Shown here piece after piece: positions 27,493 through 40,574 of a stretch of DNA of 64,000 bases. The notes under the pieces were generated by a model that was not told the DNA's origin, did not search any database, and worked only from the letters and a program-made list of their open reading frames with translations. Every line of letters starts with the position of its first letter. Within the stretch, counting starts at the first letter, position 1. A program made the translations under genes and the position numbers. Source of the stretch: Protula sp. h YS-2021 (lineage: Eukaryota; Annelida; Polychaeta; Sabellida; Serpulidae); assembly GCA_949752745.1 (NCBI GenBank), contig OX457024.1, forward strand, positions 103,835,690-103,899,689. Direction: 5' to 3'.

Positions 27493-27603
27493 TCGTTTAG
27501 GATTTGGCTTACGCGCGGTGCATTAGAACATGACGCTACTGTTCATCGTTACGTCATTACATTATTTGGAGAATTTTTAGCCAAGCAAGTCCAAGCCTGT
27601 GGG

Positions 27604-27715
27604 CCTTTATACTGCGGCTTTGCTTAGGATTAACTAATCCAGGTTGCATTATTTAATGACGAGTGTTTCTGCATATTTGAATTTGTTCAGCTTATCCTAA
27701 GCAAATCCGCAGTAT
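27604..27715. repeat. Hairpin with 22-bp arms and edge TATA box
   Basis: ATACTGCGGCTTTGCTTAGG at 27,609 onward is repeated as its reverse complement at 27,694-27,715 with one mismatch over 22 bp and a 63-bp spacer. TATAAAGG on the minus strand (27,611-27,604) overlaps the left edge. Confidence 0.65.
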
Positions 27716-28334
27716 GAGAAGAGCGTTAAGTTGTTTCTTTGAACTAGAAAGGCAGACGTAAGAAGCCAGCAACATATTTCAATAATGTATAAAAACTGCT
27801 TGCAAGGAACAATGTGAAAATTAACTATTAGAACAAAACGTTGCTAATGACACGGGAAACAGCTGTCACCCATAAAATAGTAAAAAAAGAAGGTTCTTCT
27901 GCTGTTTTACTTTTTTCTGCGGACATTTTTTTTTAAATGTTCAGCTGAAAGGCCCCTAAGGGTGTCTCCAGGGGGTCGATGCCACGCAGTTTCCGGGATA
28001 CAAATAGGCCACAAGTTAAATATAGAAATAGCTTTTTTTCTGTTTCCATTTCTTCTGCAATGAAAACCTTAAAAAAAAAACAGGAACCGAGCGTTATTCA
28101 GTTCCAGGGAAATGAAATATGGAAGTGAAGTCACAGATTAGAAATTATCTCTCTTAAGCCTTTCTGCGAGAAAACTATTTCGCTAAATCAATTTTTTTAG
28201 CGGATTTGCCGGTTTGTCTGCTGTTCTAAAGATAGGCGTGCGCTTACGTGGGTGATGGAAAAGAAGCACCTACACGAGGTATCATGCACAGTTGTAAATG
28301 CCGAATTAATGCCGCAGACGCCGATTTCAGCCTG
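27716..28334. other. Intronic DNA, no gene seen
   Basis: AT-rich, with homopolymer A and T runs. No feature recognised. Confidence 0.4.
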
Positions 28335-29702
28335 AGTGGCCATCGGCTAACTGTCGCTCGGCTAACTGTCGCTCGGCTTACTGTGGCTCGGCTAACTGTG
28401 GCTCGGCTAACTGTCGCTCGGCTAACTCGCTCGGCTTACTGTCGCTCGGCTAACTGTCGCTCGGCTAACTGTCGCTCGGCTTAATGTCGCTCGGCTAACT
28501 GTCGCTTGGCTAACTGTCACTCGGCTAAGTGTCGCTCGGCTAACTGTCGCTCGGCTTACTGTCGCTCGGCTTACTGTCGCTTGGCTAACTGTCGCTCGGC
28601 TAACTGTCGCTCGGCTAACTGTCGCTTGGCTTACTCTCGCTCGGCTTACTGTCGCTCGGTTTACTGTCGCTCGGCTAACTGTCGCTCGGCTAACTGTCGC
28701 TCGGCTAACTGTCGATCGGCTAACTGTCGCTCGGCTTACTGTCGCTCGGCTTGAAGTCGCTCGGCTAACTGTCGCTCGGCTAACTATCGCTTGGTTTAGT
28801 GTCGCTCGGCTAACTGTCGCTCGGCTTACTGTCGCTTGGCTAACTGTCGCTCATCTAGCTGTCGCTTGGCTTACTGTCGCTAGGCTAATTGTCGCTCGGC
28901 TTACTGTCGCTAGGCTAATTGTCGCTCATCTAGCTGTCGCTCGGCTTACTGTCGCTAGGTTAATTGTCGCTCGGCTTACTGTCGCTAGGCTAATTGTCGC
29001 TCATCTAGCTGTCGCTCGGCTAACTATCGCTCGGCTACCTGTCGCTTGGCTTACTGTCGCTCGGCTTACTGTCGCTCGGCTTACTGTCGCTCGGCTAACT
29101 GTCGCTCGGCTAACTGTTGCTACGCTAACTATCGCTCGGCTAACTTTCGCTCGGCTAACTGTCGCTCGGCTTACTGTCGCTCGGCTTACTGTCGCTTGAC
29201 TTACTGTCGCTCGGCTTACTGTCGCTCGGCTTACTGTCGCTAGGCTAACTGCCGCTAAGCTAACTGTTGCTCCGCTAACTATCGCTCGGCTAACTGTCGC
29301 TCGGCTAACTGTCGCTCGGCTTACTGTCGCTTGGCTAACTGTCGCTCGGCTAACTGTCGCTCGGCTTACTGTCGCTCGGCTTACTGTCGCTCGGCTAACT
29401 GCCGCTTGGATTACAGTCGCTCGGCTAACTGTCGCTCAGCTTACTGTCGCTCGGCTAACTGTCGCTCGGCTTACTGTTGCTTGGCTTAATGTCGCTCGGC
29501 TTACTGTCGCTCGGCTAACTGTCGGTCGGCTAACTGTCGCTCGGCTAACTGTCGCTCGGTTAACTGCTGCTCGGCTAAGTGTCGCTCGGCTAACTGTCGC
29601 TCGGTTTACTGTCACTCGTCTAACTGTCGCTCGGCTAACTGTCGCTCGGCTACCTGTCGCTCGGCTAACTGTCGCTCGGCTAATTGTCGCTCGGCTAACT
29701 GT
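28335..29702. repeat. 15-bp minisatellite CTGTCGCTCGGCTAA, about 90 copies
   Basis: The unit CTGTCGCTCGGCTAA and variants (TTA for TAA, TTGG for TCGG) repeat for 1.37 kb. Several plus-strand frames stay open as five-residue repeats (ANCRS, AYCRS), but this follows from the unit length being a multiple of three, not from a gene. Confidence 0.9.
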
Positions 29703-30929
29703 TGTACATTGGTATCTTGGATATAATTGCTCCCTCTTGTAAGAATAAATGCTTGCATTTCTTAGCAGTGTTCGCCTTAGGCTTTTAAATTTTCAAACGA
29801 ATGTAAGGAAAGTTACACAGTATTTTTAAATAAATATACAAAAATCGAAGTGACATAAGCAAGGAAGTTAGACGTGCAAATTACACTATAGCGATATAGA
29901 CAGTATCCCAGCAAATGGTCCGGTCTCTCTACGGACCCGTTCTTATTGGCTTTCATTGATAAAACAGACATGACCAAGACAACTATCACCTTTGTTCAGT
30001 AACTGGTTTTGTTTATAATAATAACAACCCTGTTATAGTCCTCTCTCAGACAAAATCCATCAAGTGAGCGAAATTGAATGGGCTTTGCTTGGAACCATTT
30101 TCAGCACTTCGCTAAATGGGTTTCTAAAATATTTTAGCGATATCTTTCTCACTTGCAAACTTCGTTTCCAACAGGGTATAAGTGTATACTTTTTCTTGAA
30201 GTTTCTGCCCTTTTAAAATTTTTTTTTTTTCTGTTCTTTTTTTTCTCGTCTGATGGTTTCCAGAAAACTCCTCCTACAGCTTTTGACAGAGAGATGAAGT
30301 CTGGCACACGTATAAGGGGTGACGAGTTCTCGGTCAATCCGCAATTTTTACCTCAGAGGTCAAGGTCAAATTGAGGTTACAGTTTTTCCTTAAAATGTTT
30401 TCCAGATAACTTCTCCTAGCGTTTGAATCAGCGCGGCTTTATATTTGGTGCACAATCATCAGGTCTGGGTGAAACCGCAAATATTTTTGACCTTGACATC
30501 GAGTCCCAGTTTAACATCAAATCCCAGTTTGAACATGTACAGCGTCCGCAGTAGGAAGTAACCTTCCATCCTGAATCTTGTCCTTAAGATTCAAGGTCAA
30601 AGGTCACGTGACCTCATGTTTCGTTAACGATGGGCCAACTTATCTCGAAATCGATTTGAGTTCATTTTTTACCCTTTGAGCTTAAACAACATTATTATGA
30701 AAGACGTACCTCGGTGACTTTGACCCTGTCGGTCACGGTCAATGCAAAACAACGGAAGTTGGCTAGTATCTCGAAAACGGTTAGAGATAGAGGGATTTTG
30801 AGCTCATTTTCGATCGACCCTTTGGGCCTAAGCAACGTTACACAAGAGGTAGTTCGGTGACCTCGACTTTCCCACTTTCTCGGTCGCGGTCAAGGTAAAA
30901 AAAACCCAGGAAGTTGACTATCAACGCAA
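29703..30929. other. Intronic DNA, no gene seen
   Basis: Contains T and A homopolymers and a direct repeat of words such as GACCTCGACTTT/GACTTTGACCCTG and AACGGTTAGAGATAGAG between 30,400 and 30,900. This looks like part of a dispersed repeat. Confidence 0.4.
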
Positions 30930-31129
30930 AAACGGTTGGAAAGAAAGAAAATGATGGAGACAGAGGGAGAGCGAATGCGATGGAGAGAGAGACAGAGAAT
31001 GTGAGGGAGGGAGAGAAAGAATGAGCGAGAGATAATGTGATGTGAGGGTAAGAGAATGTGAATTAGAGAGAGAATGTGATGGAGAGAGAGGGAGGGAGAG
31101 AGATTGTGATGAAGAGAGAGAGGATGTGA

Positions 31130-31192
<63 letters not shown>

Positions 31193-31355
31193 TTGTGAGG
31201 GAAAGAGAGAGAGAATGTGAGGCAGAGAGAATGTGATGAAGAGAGAGAGGATGTGAGGGTGAGAGAGAGAGAGGAGAGAGAGAGAGAGATTGTGAGGGAA
31301 AGAGAGAGAGAATGTGAGGCAGAGAGATTGTGATGAAGAGAGAGAGGATGTGAGG

Positions 31356-31426
<71 letters not shown>

Positions 31427-31970
31427 AGAGAGGAGAGAGTGAATGTGTGCTAGAGAGAGAGAGACTGTGAGGGAGAGAGAGAGAATGTGATAGAGAGAAT
31501 GTGAGGGAGAGAGAATGTGAGCTGAAGAGAGAGAGAGGGAAAGTGAGGGAGAGAGAGGGAATGTGATGGAGGGAGGGAGAGAATGTGAGGTGAAGAGAGA
31601 GGGAATGTGAGAGAGAGAGAGAATCTGAGGTGGAGAGAGAGGGAATGTGAGGGAGAGAGAGACTGTGAGGGAGAGAGAGAATGTGATAGAGAGAATGTGA
31701 GGGAGAGAGAGTGTGAGGTGAAGAGAGAGAGGGAAAGTGAGGGAGAGAGAGGGAATGTGATGGAGGGAGGGAGAGAATGTGAGGTGAAGAGAGAGTGAAT
31801 GTGAGGGAGGGAGAGAATGTGAGGTGAAGAGAGAGGGAATGTGAGGGAGAGAGAGAATGTGAGGTGAAGAGAGAGGGAATGTGAGGGAGAGAGAGAATCT
31901 GAGGTGGAGAGAGAGGGAATCTGAGGGAGAGAGAGAGAGAGAGACTGTGAGGGACTGTGAGAGTATTACA
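30930..31970. repeat. GA-rich simple repeat region
   Basis: Long (GA)n tracts alternate with GAATGTGAGG and GAGATTGTGA words over 1 kb, with larger duplicated blocks (31,197-31,250 and 31,289-31,350). Long open frames on both strands are a product of the purine repeat. Confidence 0.9.
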
Positions 31971-32689
31971 AAGCATTGCAAGCAGAAAGATATGCCGTGC
32001 GTGTGGCTGGCAGTGACGGGTCCAGGCAGAGCGGCCACTGATAAAAAAATCCACAACTGAAAAATTGAGCGGCACTTGAATGGAACAACAAATGGTGCTT
32101 TCAGCTGTTTTTATTTGTTATAAATGATAACAGAATATAGCAGTGAATCCGTGCGCGGAGTATAAACAGCGGCTGTCGGGCTATTAACGTGGTTGGGGGG
32201 GGGGGGGTAGAGGGGGATAGAGGGGGGTAGAGGGGGGGGGGTACTTAGCATCACATGTGTTATATGCGTGTCCAGAAAACTCGGAGAAAGGTGGTGGAGG
32301 CATTTTTTATCCAGACGCGGTCCATATGGACTGTCAATTTCGTTAAAAAAGAGGATTGGGGGGGAGGCGTAATTTTCTTTCCGCACTCCCATAAAAAGGG
32401 TTTTCTTTGAACTGCATTCCGCGTTTGGTTAGCAACCAAATAAAACGTCACCATGCCACAGCTTAATGGCAATTGAAGCCATGACAAATGACTTCAGAAA
32501 AGGATCAAATGAGAACCCAGTATGTCGGAATTTTGGTTTTTTTTTCATGCCTGCTTTTGAAAAAAATATTCATTGAAACTGTCTTCGTATATATGCTGCC
32601 TAACCGGATGACCGGGAGGGAGGTACTTGACGGAGTGGTGGCCAGGGCGCCTTATGATTGTCTTGATGGTGACTTTAGATTAATATTTT
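31971..32689. other. Intronic DNA with G-rich tract
   Basis: A G-rich stretch of GGGGGGTAGAGGGGG words lies at 32,194-32,243. No gene is seen. Confidence 0.4.
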
Positions 32690-33215
32690 CCCGGTGTCTA
32701 TACAACATCACTCTTCCGACGTCTTTATAACGTTGTTTTGAATCCCATTTGCAAACTTTCTGCAACGTTTAAATCGGTAAGTAGACGTTCTTCCGGTTTC
32801 CATTAACCATAACCAAAACTCGGCTTTGCGTCGACGTCTGTACAGTGCAGATACAACGTTGCAATGTTTACTGGGCTCCAAAGTATCGGTTTTCAGCCGA
32901 CTTTCTTCCCGTGGACGTTCTTTCCGTTGACTTTTTTGTGGGCATTCTTCCATGGATCATCTTCCCATGGCATTCTTCCCGTGGACGTTCTTCCCGTGGC
33001 GTTCTTCCCGTAAACGTTCTTACCGCGGACATTCTTCCCGTTGTGTTCTTCCCAAGGACGTTGTTCCCGTTGCGTTCTTTCCATGGACGTTCTTCCCGTG
33101 GACGTTCTTCCCATGGACGTTCTTCCCGTGGCATTCTTCCTTGTTGAGTTTTCCTTGTAGACATTCTGCCACGGACGATCTACGCGTGGCGTTTTTCCCG
33201 TGGACGTTCCTTTCT
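32690..33215. repeat. 15-bp minisatellite GTGGACGTTCTTCCC
   Basis: About 20 units of 14-15 bp (GTGGACGTTCTTCCC and variants) lie at 32,905-33,215. The unit is close to the 24.3-kb array unit GTGGACGTTCTGTCC. The preceding 200 bp contain ACGTTGT/ACGTCT words of an older dispersed repeat. Confidence 0.8.
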
Positions 33216-33769
33216 GGTACTCCGTGCAAAACAGACCCAGTGCAGACAAAACCTCTTCGTGGTGAAATTCTCCGAAATGATGCCAATTAACTAAAAGCAA
33301 CTGTATCATAGCAAATATATTTAGCACCTGGCTCACTTTCAACCGATCTGGAAATATTAATGCAGTGGAAAACAGAAACATAAATAAAGATACTAATTTC
33401 CGAATGCCAATTTCAACTAAACATCGCTCGGCCAAATGTCGAGGTACCATTATTACCGTAGAGCTCCACAAAATATACCGATTAATCTAAGCTCTAAACC
33501 GCGTAATTCAGACAAAAATAATTCATGAAAAGGTCATACGAAAATTATGAGGTGTGGGATAGACCGCGCTTATTCACAGTAAAGGCAGTCTGAGAGCTCT
33601 TTACTGTAATTGGGGAGCTTGTTCCAAAAGGAAGGGGGTAGGGGGGGGGAGTGGGCTGGTTGGGTGTGCCTGCTACAGGATACCCCATTGTAATGTGGGC
33701 AGTCCTTATTTTCCTTCAAGCTTCCTACAATTATTCTATCAAAATATCAACGCTTAGAGCTCACAAGGG
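33216..33769. other. Intronic DNA, no gene seen
   Basis: No coding or repeat structure recognised, except a G run at 33,637-33,647. Confidence 0.4.
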
Positions 33770-34862
33770 TTCCTGAACGTTCCGTACCTTTTCCATTCCG
33801 TACCCTGCCTTTTTCTTTGGACGTTCCGCACCCTATTTGGCCGAACCGCACCCTTTCTTGTTTTCAGGCTTTTCTTCAAGTTGTATTTTTTTATATTTCA
33901 TTTTCAACCTTGTTTGTTTTTTTTTGGGGGGGGGGACAACAGATTTGCAGCATGATCAGTTGTAAATTATCCGATATATTTTCAAATTGAGTAGTGAAGA
34001 AACCAGCCAAGTTTGCGTTTTGATGACCAATATTGAGGCGAACTTGTGATCGGCTTATTTTTTAGCAGTGATTGCAATTTTAATCAACTGATGGACTTGA
34101 TATTACGAGTTGAGTAAGTTAGTCCGGAGTAAATGCTGTCAGCAGTACAATGAACTGAATAAAACTGAAGAATATGCTGTTTACTCTGATGACGGAGTCG
34201 ATTAACGGAGATCATGGCAGCCATCACTTATACCATGAGACAATAACTTAACGTCTAAAGACAGGGCTTACTCCCCCAAAACGGATTTACTCGCCAGAGG
34301 CAGGCATTATATGTACTAAGACAGGCTATACACCTGAGGTGATATGCCGCGGTGCAGTGATCTCCGTTAAGATTAGCCCGAGGGACCACAGTGATTACAG
34401 TAAATTGCAATTTTTCAAAGTTTTATTCAGTGCAACGTACTGCGGGCGGCATTAGCTCGGACCGGACTGATTTACTCAAGTCGGAATATGAAATCCTTCA
34501 GTATATTGAAATTGCATTCAATTCGGGAGAACCTGAAGTGATCACACGTTCGCCTCAATATTGTTGATTGCAATCAGCTTGTTAAGTCATCGAAACACAA
34601 ACTTTGCTCTTTTCTTCAGAACTCAATTTGAAAATTTATCAGATAATTTTCAATTGATCGTGGTGCAAAATTTTTTACCGAAAAATAATAATGAAAATGA
34701 AATGAAACGCTGAAAATAAGAAAATGTGCGGTTCGGCCAAATAGGGTGCGGAACGTCTTTTGGCAAGGTGCGAAACGTCCAAAAAAAGGGTACGGAATGG
34801 TTCAAAAAGGGTGCGGAAAGGCAGGGTACGGAAAGGAAAAGGTTCGGAACGTCCAGTTCCCC
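33770..34862. mobile_element. 1.1-kb foldback element with long inverted arms
   Basis: The left end (GTTCCGTACC...TTCCGCACCC, 33,776-33,860) is mirrored at 34,731-34,855. The interior is also mirrored in part: ATTGAGGCGAAC (34,032) with GTTCGCCTCAAT (34,549), and AACGGAGATCA (34,195) with TGATCTCCGTT (34,359). The element could fold into one long imperfect hairpin. No transposase is seen. TSDs were not identified. Confidence 0.65.
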
Positions 34863-37800
34863 TTACAAGACCTGCTTTGATCCTTGCAGATATGCTGAAA
34901 ATATATAAATTCAAAATATCCTGGAAAGTTTCGTTTTTGGTATTCTTATTGCTCATGTAAAAAAAATCGCCAAATACATTTTGAATTGGAGACATTTTAA
35001 GTTTTCAGTTTCGTGTTTGAGCTCGCGGCACATTTTTAGGGCCATTTCTCCGTCTTAAGTCCGTACTGCACAGCTGCTGCGACCGTATGCGAGCGAACGT
35101 CCGCGGAAAATGGATAACATGTGATTCTATGGTGATGACGCACGGAAATGCTCTCGCAGCGGTGTAGTCTGGGCTTTAACACAGTGACGTTATGAGGTCA
35201 TAAAGCATCGCAGTCAAGTAGCTAAGAAAAGCCGACGACCAAAATGTTCACGATTAAATACCAAATAGTTACTGTAAAACAAACCATAAGCATGCTAGAA
35301 CAGAATGTGTACTGTGTTAGAGTGTGTTTCCTGTTTAATTCAATGTTTAAAAGCCTTATTTATTTGCTTACTTGTGTTATATCCCATTCGTTTTTAACCA
35401 CTGCGTCTTGGCAGCGGCACAGCGTACGTTTTGCGGTTAAGCGCACGAACTTTTCGATGCCACATAGAACACAATCCTACCGATTGCATGCGGATTCCGG
35501 TTGAAATTCAGCCAAGTAAGGGGGGGGGGGGTGAAAAGCATGACATCGGTGTAATAAAGTAGCTGTGATTTAGTAATTACAAATTGACAAATTCGAAAAT
35601 GTAAAGCAATTTGCTTGTTGCGATAATTAAATCCAGTTCGCCAAATTGGCGAAAATCAGAAGTTAATCTTGGTGAATACGGCGGCAGGTGGTTGTTGCTT
35701 TTTTTATTTTTTTTTTTTATTTTTTTTTTTTTTAATCTATTATAATGTACAGAAATGGATGGATGTTGAAAGAAAATAATCTTTCTGGGCCCTGAGATCA
35801 AAGTTTTATTTCAATTTCTATTTCTGAAACAGCTGCAATATTTTGCTTCAAAGCTTTACAGAGCTCTTAGAACTTCGGCACTCTAAATTGAATCATGGCC
35901 ATCAAAAGGCTGTCTGAGCTTCCGAATTGTTTCTGAGCTCTAACATTGTAACATTCTCCCCGTAGGCTTCCGCGAATAAATGAATAGACACCACGTTTTA
36001 AGCCCAAGTGGCCATTTGCCACATAGGTTATACCCATGGTGTGGGGCCTCTACCATCTGTCCGTCCGTCTGTCTGTAAACTTTTGCTTTTTACTACTCCA
36101 GTTTCAGTTTTTGATCATATCTTTGTAAAATTTTGTAGGGACATCACCCGCTGGGGAGATCGGGGCGGGGAGAAAATGTCCATTTTATTATTTTCGAAAT
36201 TCGCCAATTTTTGCCAATTTGACGAATCGATCACCACCTTTCAGAAAAAAGCCTACTAGAACAAATTCCCAAATTCTCAAAATTTTCTCCAGTCGAATCC
36301 TGTCATTCTTTTGGCGTTTCGTCAAATTTTGGCGTTTTAGTAGCCAAATTTTGGCGCATTTTTCTGCAGTTTCAAGCTTTGTGTTTTTGATGGATTTTAG
36401 AGTTTTGAACTGAGTTGAAAGATAGGAACTTTATCAAAATAGATAAAATTTTGCAGATTTTGCATCGACAATTAGTCCATGAATAATCTCAGAAACAATA
36501 AGGCTAAGTTTTCTGAAACTTTTCAAATTGAAAATATAGTATATTGCAGATCAGAAAAACCGTATTATTTGAACTGACGGTTTGAGTTTTGTCCAAACAC
36601 ATTCTCGTAAAAAGTAAAAAGTAAATAAATAAGTAAAAAAATAATAAATTCCAGTCTTTTGGAACTTTATGTAGTTAATATATACATACATTGCAGATGT
36701 ACAACGTATTATTTTGAAATGGATAAAAAAAGTGACGAATCGAGAGTTTATGTAATACGAGTTTGTGTACAGGTATCCTTCAGCTGAGTCACTCCATATC
36801 ATTGATGACAAATTGATTCATCAGAACAATTGATTAAAAAACTAGCACATTTTCATGGCGACTCTCTCAGGAGGAAGGCTTTGCTCAGATCAAATCCTAA
36901 AAAATCACAAGTCCCAGCGTTATGAAACTGACAGAGTGAAAATATATGTATCTGTTGCGGATGTGCTGCAATGTCTTGTTATTTTTCATACTGGCCAAAA
37001 ACGGACAAAATTTTAGGCATTTTTGTGTCGAACATTGGAGTTCTATTCATACAAGTTCTCCAAAATTATTAGGTCCAGGATTTAAAACTACACAGTGGAT
37101 ATCTACAAACTGTTTGTGTGTAACGTCGTATGTTGTTATCTTTTTTAAACTGGGAAGCAAAAAAAAACTGGCACATCGGAGTGCATAAACTAGGAGGCGA
37201 CTAATAGAAATTTCTTGCTTTCTACCTCTTCTTTTACTCTTTCGTCATTCTTCCTTTCCCCCCAAATTGATCCTTTAGTAAGGGCGTCCCTTCATAGTGG
37301 CCGAACGCCACTGAGAAAATGGTCGCACTTCATTTTTTTTTTTTTTTGGTTAGATACGTTGGGTATGGAGTCTTTCCAGGGGGGCACAGTGGGAGCTCCG
37401 CTATATAAGAAATAGTGCATTTGCCAAAATTAATATTTTTTGTTTACAGTCTACATGGAGGCATTAATGTAGCAATATGCTGGGCATCGATGATCTACAA
37501 TAACCCAAAAATATTTAGACCATTATACTAACTTACCACTATCCGTTACAGTCCTTTTTTTCTTTTGCTTTGTCCTTGAGTTGTGCATCTCAAATGTGGT
37601 TGACGCAACTTATAAACATTCATCACTTCCAGCCTCCAGTGCGTTAAATAGCTGATTGAAAAAATTGCTTATACCTAAATGCAACACACTTTCGATATGA
37701 ACCTCTTCAGATTTCGATTACGTTATCGACGCGAACATAAGAACGAGATATTTTAGTGCTGTCAGTTATTAATCTTTCTGACATTTAAATATTAGAATGG

Positions 37801-39191
37801 ATGACAAACATATATACCCTTTAGTAAATCCAGACAAGTGCAAATTGCTGCTGTCTAATCGCCAACGATAATCGAGTTTTCCTTTGACATTTCACACTTG
37901 TAAAATGCGTGTTTTACCTTACAGATGGCGCTTCTCAGTTAAGTTCCAGTTTCGGCTCCTGTAATATCTCACTGATTGTAACGAAAACAAATGTTTACAC
38001 ATAGCAATGGTTTTACCAATAAAAGGGCACTATATATTACTCACTTTCCTTTTTTGATAATCGTGTTTCAATAACACTCCTTCCAAAATAATTATAGATC
38101 AGTATAGATAAATATAGATCAATACAAATTCTATACTTTCCATGGTTAGTGTAAATTTTACATGATCCGTTACAAATGTCTTCATAGAAGGGTTGTTCCA
38201 CTGTTTTCAGATTTGAAGGAATTGGGAGGCATTAGGTTTTTAGCATCCACTCCAGATTTGTTTTGACTATCATCTCCGTAACAGCAACAACTATAGAAAC
38301 GCCGTAGTCTAATTCTAAACCTGACACTTCCAAAACTTATAGCTAAAAAATCTGTTTGGTTCTAAAATGAAACAAGGGTATAACTATCACACTAAAACTC
38401 ATGATTTTATAAATCAGGCCTAAATGGAAAGCAATTTCTTTTTTCTTTTATTTTTGCAAATTCGCCAATTTCTCAAGAGCCCAGAATATTTTATTCCACC
38501 AAGAACAAGCCGGAAAATCAATCGAAGTTAAAAAAGCGATATAACATAAATACACCTTTTATGAGTATGTATTTTTAGTGCCTGTATACAATTTAAATAC
38601 CTGCATAGAATTCTATCTACAGAATGCATCTTTGCTCCATGATGAAGGATTTTGAAATTGCGTTATTTACAGCCTTGGATCAAAAGCTGTCGGTATTGAA
38701 AGTGGATTGGGACATATTAACAAAAGTGATTGACACTACTATAAGTAAGAAAAGGAAACTACTTCTTTAAACTGGAGGAGAATTAAACCAGAATAGAGAA
38801 TAAAGTTTTCTTTACCTCAACGACACGCTTAGTGTCAAACAAATTCTCGTTTGTTTTAACGTAGAAAAAGTTGGGATTTCGCTTGTATCCATCGACCACA
38901 CAATGTCTTAATTAAGAATCATTACTGTTTTCACGTTGTCTCACAAAAACGATTTGATGAGAGCAATTGGTAATTTTAGTACCTTAAGTTTATTGCTCGC
39001 GCATTCTCCGGATTTTCAAAGTTAAAACTTAATATACACATGGTTTCTGTTAAAAATTGAACTTGTATAGAAAATTAAGAAAGGCATATGACGTCACTGA
39101 GTAAAAATATTAAGTGATGTATTTTGCAGTGTCTAAATATAACCCTGCTCCCCACCTTTCCTGTGAAGTCGGTTCTTTTGTTAAGTAAGCA
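34863..39191. other. Intronic DNA, no gene seen
   Basis: AT-rich, with a G run at 35,520-35,531, long T tracts at 35,699-35,733 and 37,332-37,346, and a CTGTCCGTCCGTCTGTCTG tract at 36,057-36,076 marking one more dispersed-repeat end. No open frame has protein-like composition. Confidence 0.4.
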
Positions 39192-39193
39192 TA

Positions 39194-39972
39194 CCGGGAG
39201 TTTCCGAAAAGAAGCTCCCCCATTTAAAAGCCCCGGGGCTCTTATTAGGAAACTGTTTCCCAATATAAGCCCCGGGGCTTCTATTTGAAGTTAAAATAAA
39301 GACCTGAAAAAATCGTTTCCTAATAAAAGCCCTCTTCTTCCCTACAACTCTTTTCGGACTCGTGTACTCGCAATGCAGACACGGTGCACTTATTCCTTAG
39401 ATATGAGGCAGCCCCTAGGCATGTTCTGCGTCGTTGCTTAATCCTGTGCTTCGCACAAGGCGAACAGACACCCCTCCTCCCGACTGCCACCTTTAGTCCG
39501 GAGTATTACTGGAAATATAACGGACTGAGTACTGAAACGGGCGGTGTGATGTTGCCCCTCCTTCCCTGTAAGGCTTTTTAGAACTCGTGTTTACTCGCAG
39601 TACCTACACAGTACACTTAATCCTTTGATGTGAGGCAAACCCCCAGACACGTTCTGCGTCGTTGCTTAATCCTGTACTTCGTGTTTTACAAACGACACTT
39701 TACCAGACTTTTTTAGCTACTGTTGTTTTTTCTGTGTTTTGTTATTTTTTGTGCGGATATCCGCAGCATGTAGCGCTTTAATAAAAGACTGATGATACAT
39801 TTTCTTTTTTTTTCAATAAAAAACTTATCAACAATCCCTCATCTAAAAAATAGAAGTCCCGGGGCTCTAATTAGGAAAGCGTTGCCCTGGGGCTTCTATT
39901 TGATTTCTAAATGAGCCCCTGAAATTGTTCAGTTTCCAAATAGAAGCCCTGGGCTTTTTTCGGAAACCCCGG
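39194..39972. mobile_element. 779-bp TA-flanked element with CCGGG termini
   Basis: The left end CCGGGAGTTTCCGAAAAG and the right end CTTTTTTCGGAAACCCCGG are inverted copies with two or three mismatches. Each is bordered by TA (39,192-39,193 and 39,973-39,974), as in Tc1/mariner-type insertions. Sub-terminal GCCCCGGGGC palindromes repeat near both ends and an internal block is duplicated about 230 bp apart (39,403 and 39,632). No transposase is seen. Confidence 0.65.
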
Positions 39973-39974
39973 TA

Positions 39975-40574
39975 GTGATTTAATTACGATGTGGATTTCA
40001 CCGTTTTTCAGAAGATTTTTCGAATGTTCCTACATTCTTTACACATACTTGGCAATACGGCGGTAATACGATTAATGTTCCATGGCTATTTCTTGCACTT
40101 CCCATAGTTGACCTTTTTAGTGCGTTGCTCACTTGCAGCTATTACGTAGCATAAACTTAGTCAGGGGCCAGTGTCATTTGTGGTCTTTATCTGCTATCAA
40201 AAGACTGGAGTGTGTTCAAGCTAAACGCCTGAGTTGTATGTTTATGCAAAGAGATTTAGCACATTTGATTCTAGCAGGGCTTTGAGGAAATGACCGAGAG
40301 AATAACATTCCTGAAATAGCCATAAAAGTACAGTGCATCTTGTTCTTTACTAAAGCAATTGCAAAAGTTTAATAGCGCGTACTTTTTTTTAAAGATTTAT
40401 GCAGGATTCATTAACAGAATCCGCGCTAGAAAATGGTGACGGCCAAATATTTTATTGGGTGGCGTGAGGGATGTATCGTGATTAAACGTGATATATTTGA
40501 TGTTGCAAATTTTCGGATCATTTTTGTGGCCATTTGCATGATTTTGTTTATTTTTGAAGGTTTGGTAATGAATT
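39975..40574. other. Intronic DNA, no gene seen
   Basis: AT-rich sequence with no recognised feature. Confidence 0.4.

Noticed and set aside
28248..29243. Cys/Arg/Ser repeat proteins
   Set aside because: Products of the 15-bp minisatellite, not genes.
30890..32075. Ser/Leu-rich frames of nearly 390 codons on the minus strand
   Set aside because: Generated by GA/CT simple repeats; two overlapping frames look alike.
32845..33471. ORFs over the GTGGACGTTCTTCCC array
   Set aside because: Repeat-derived on both strands.
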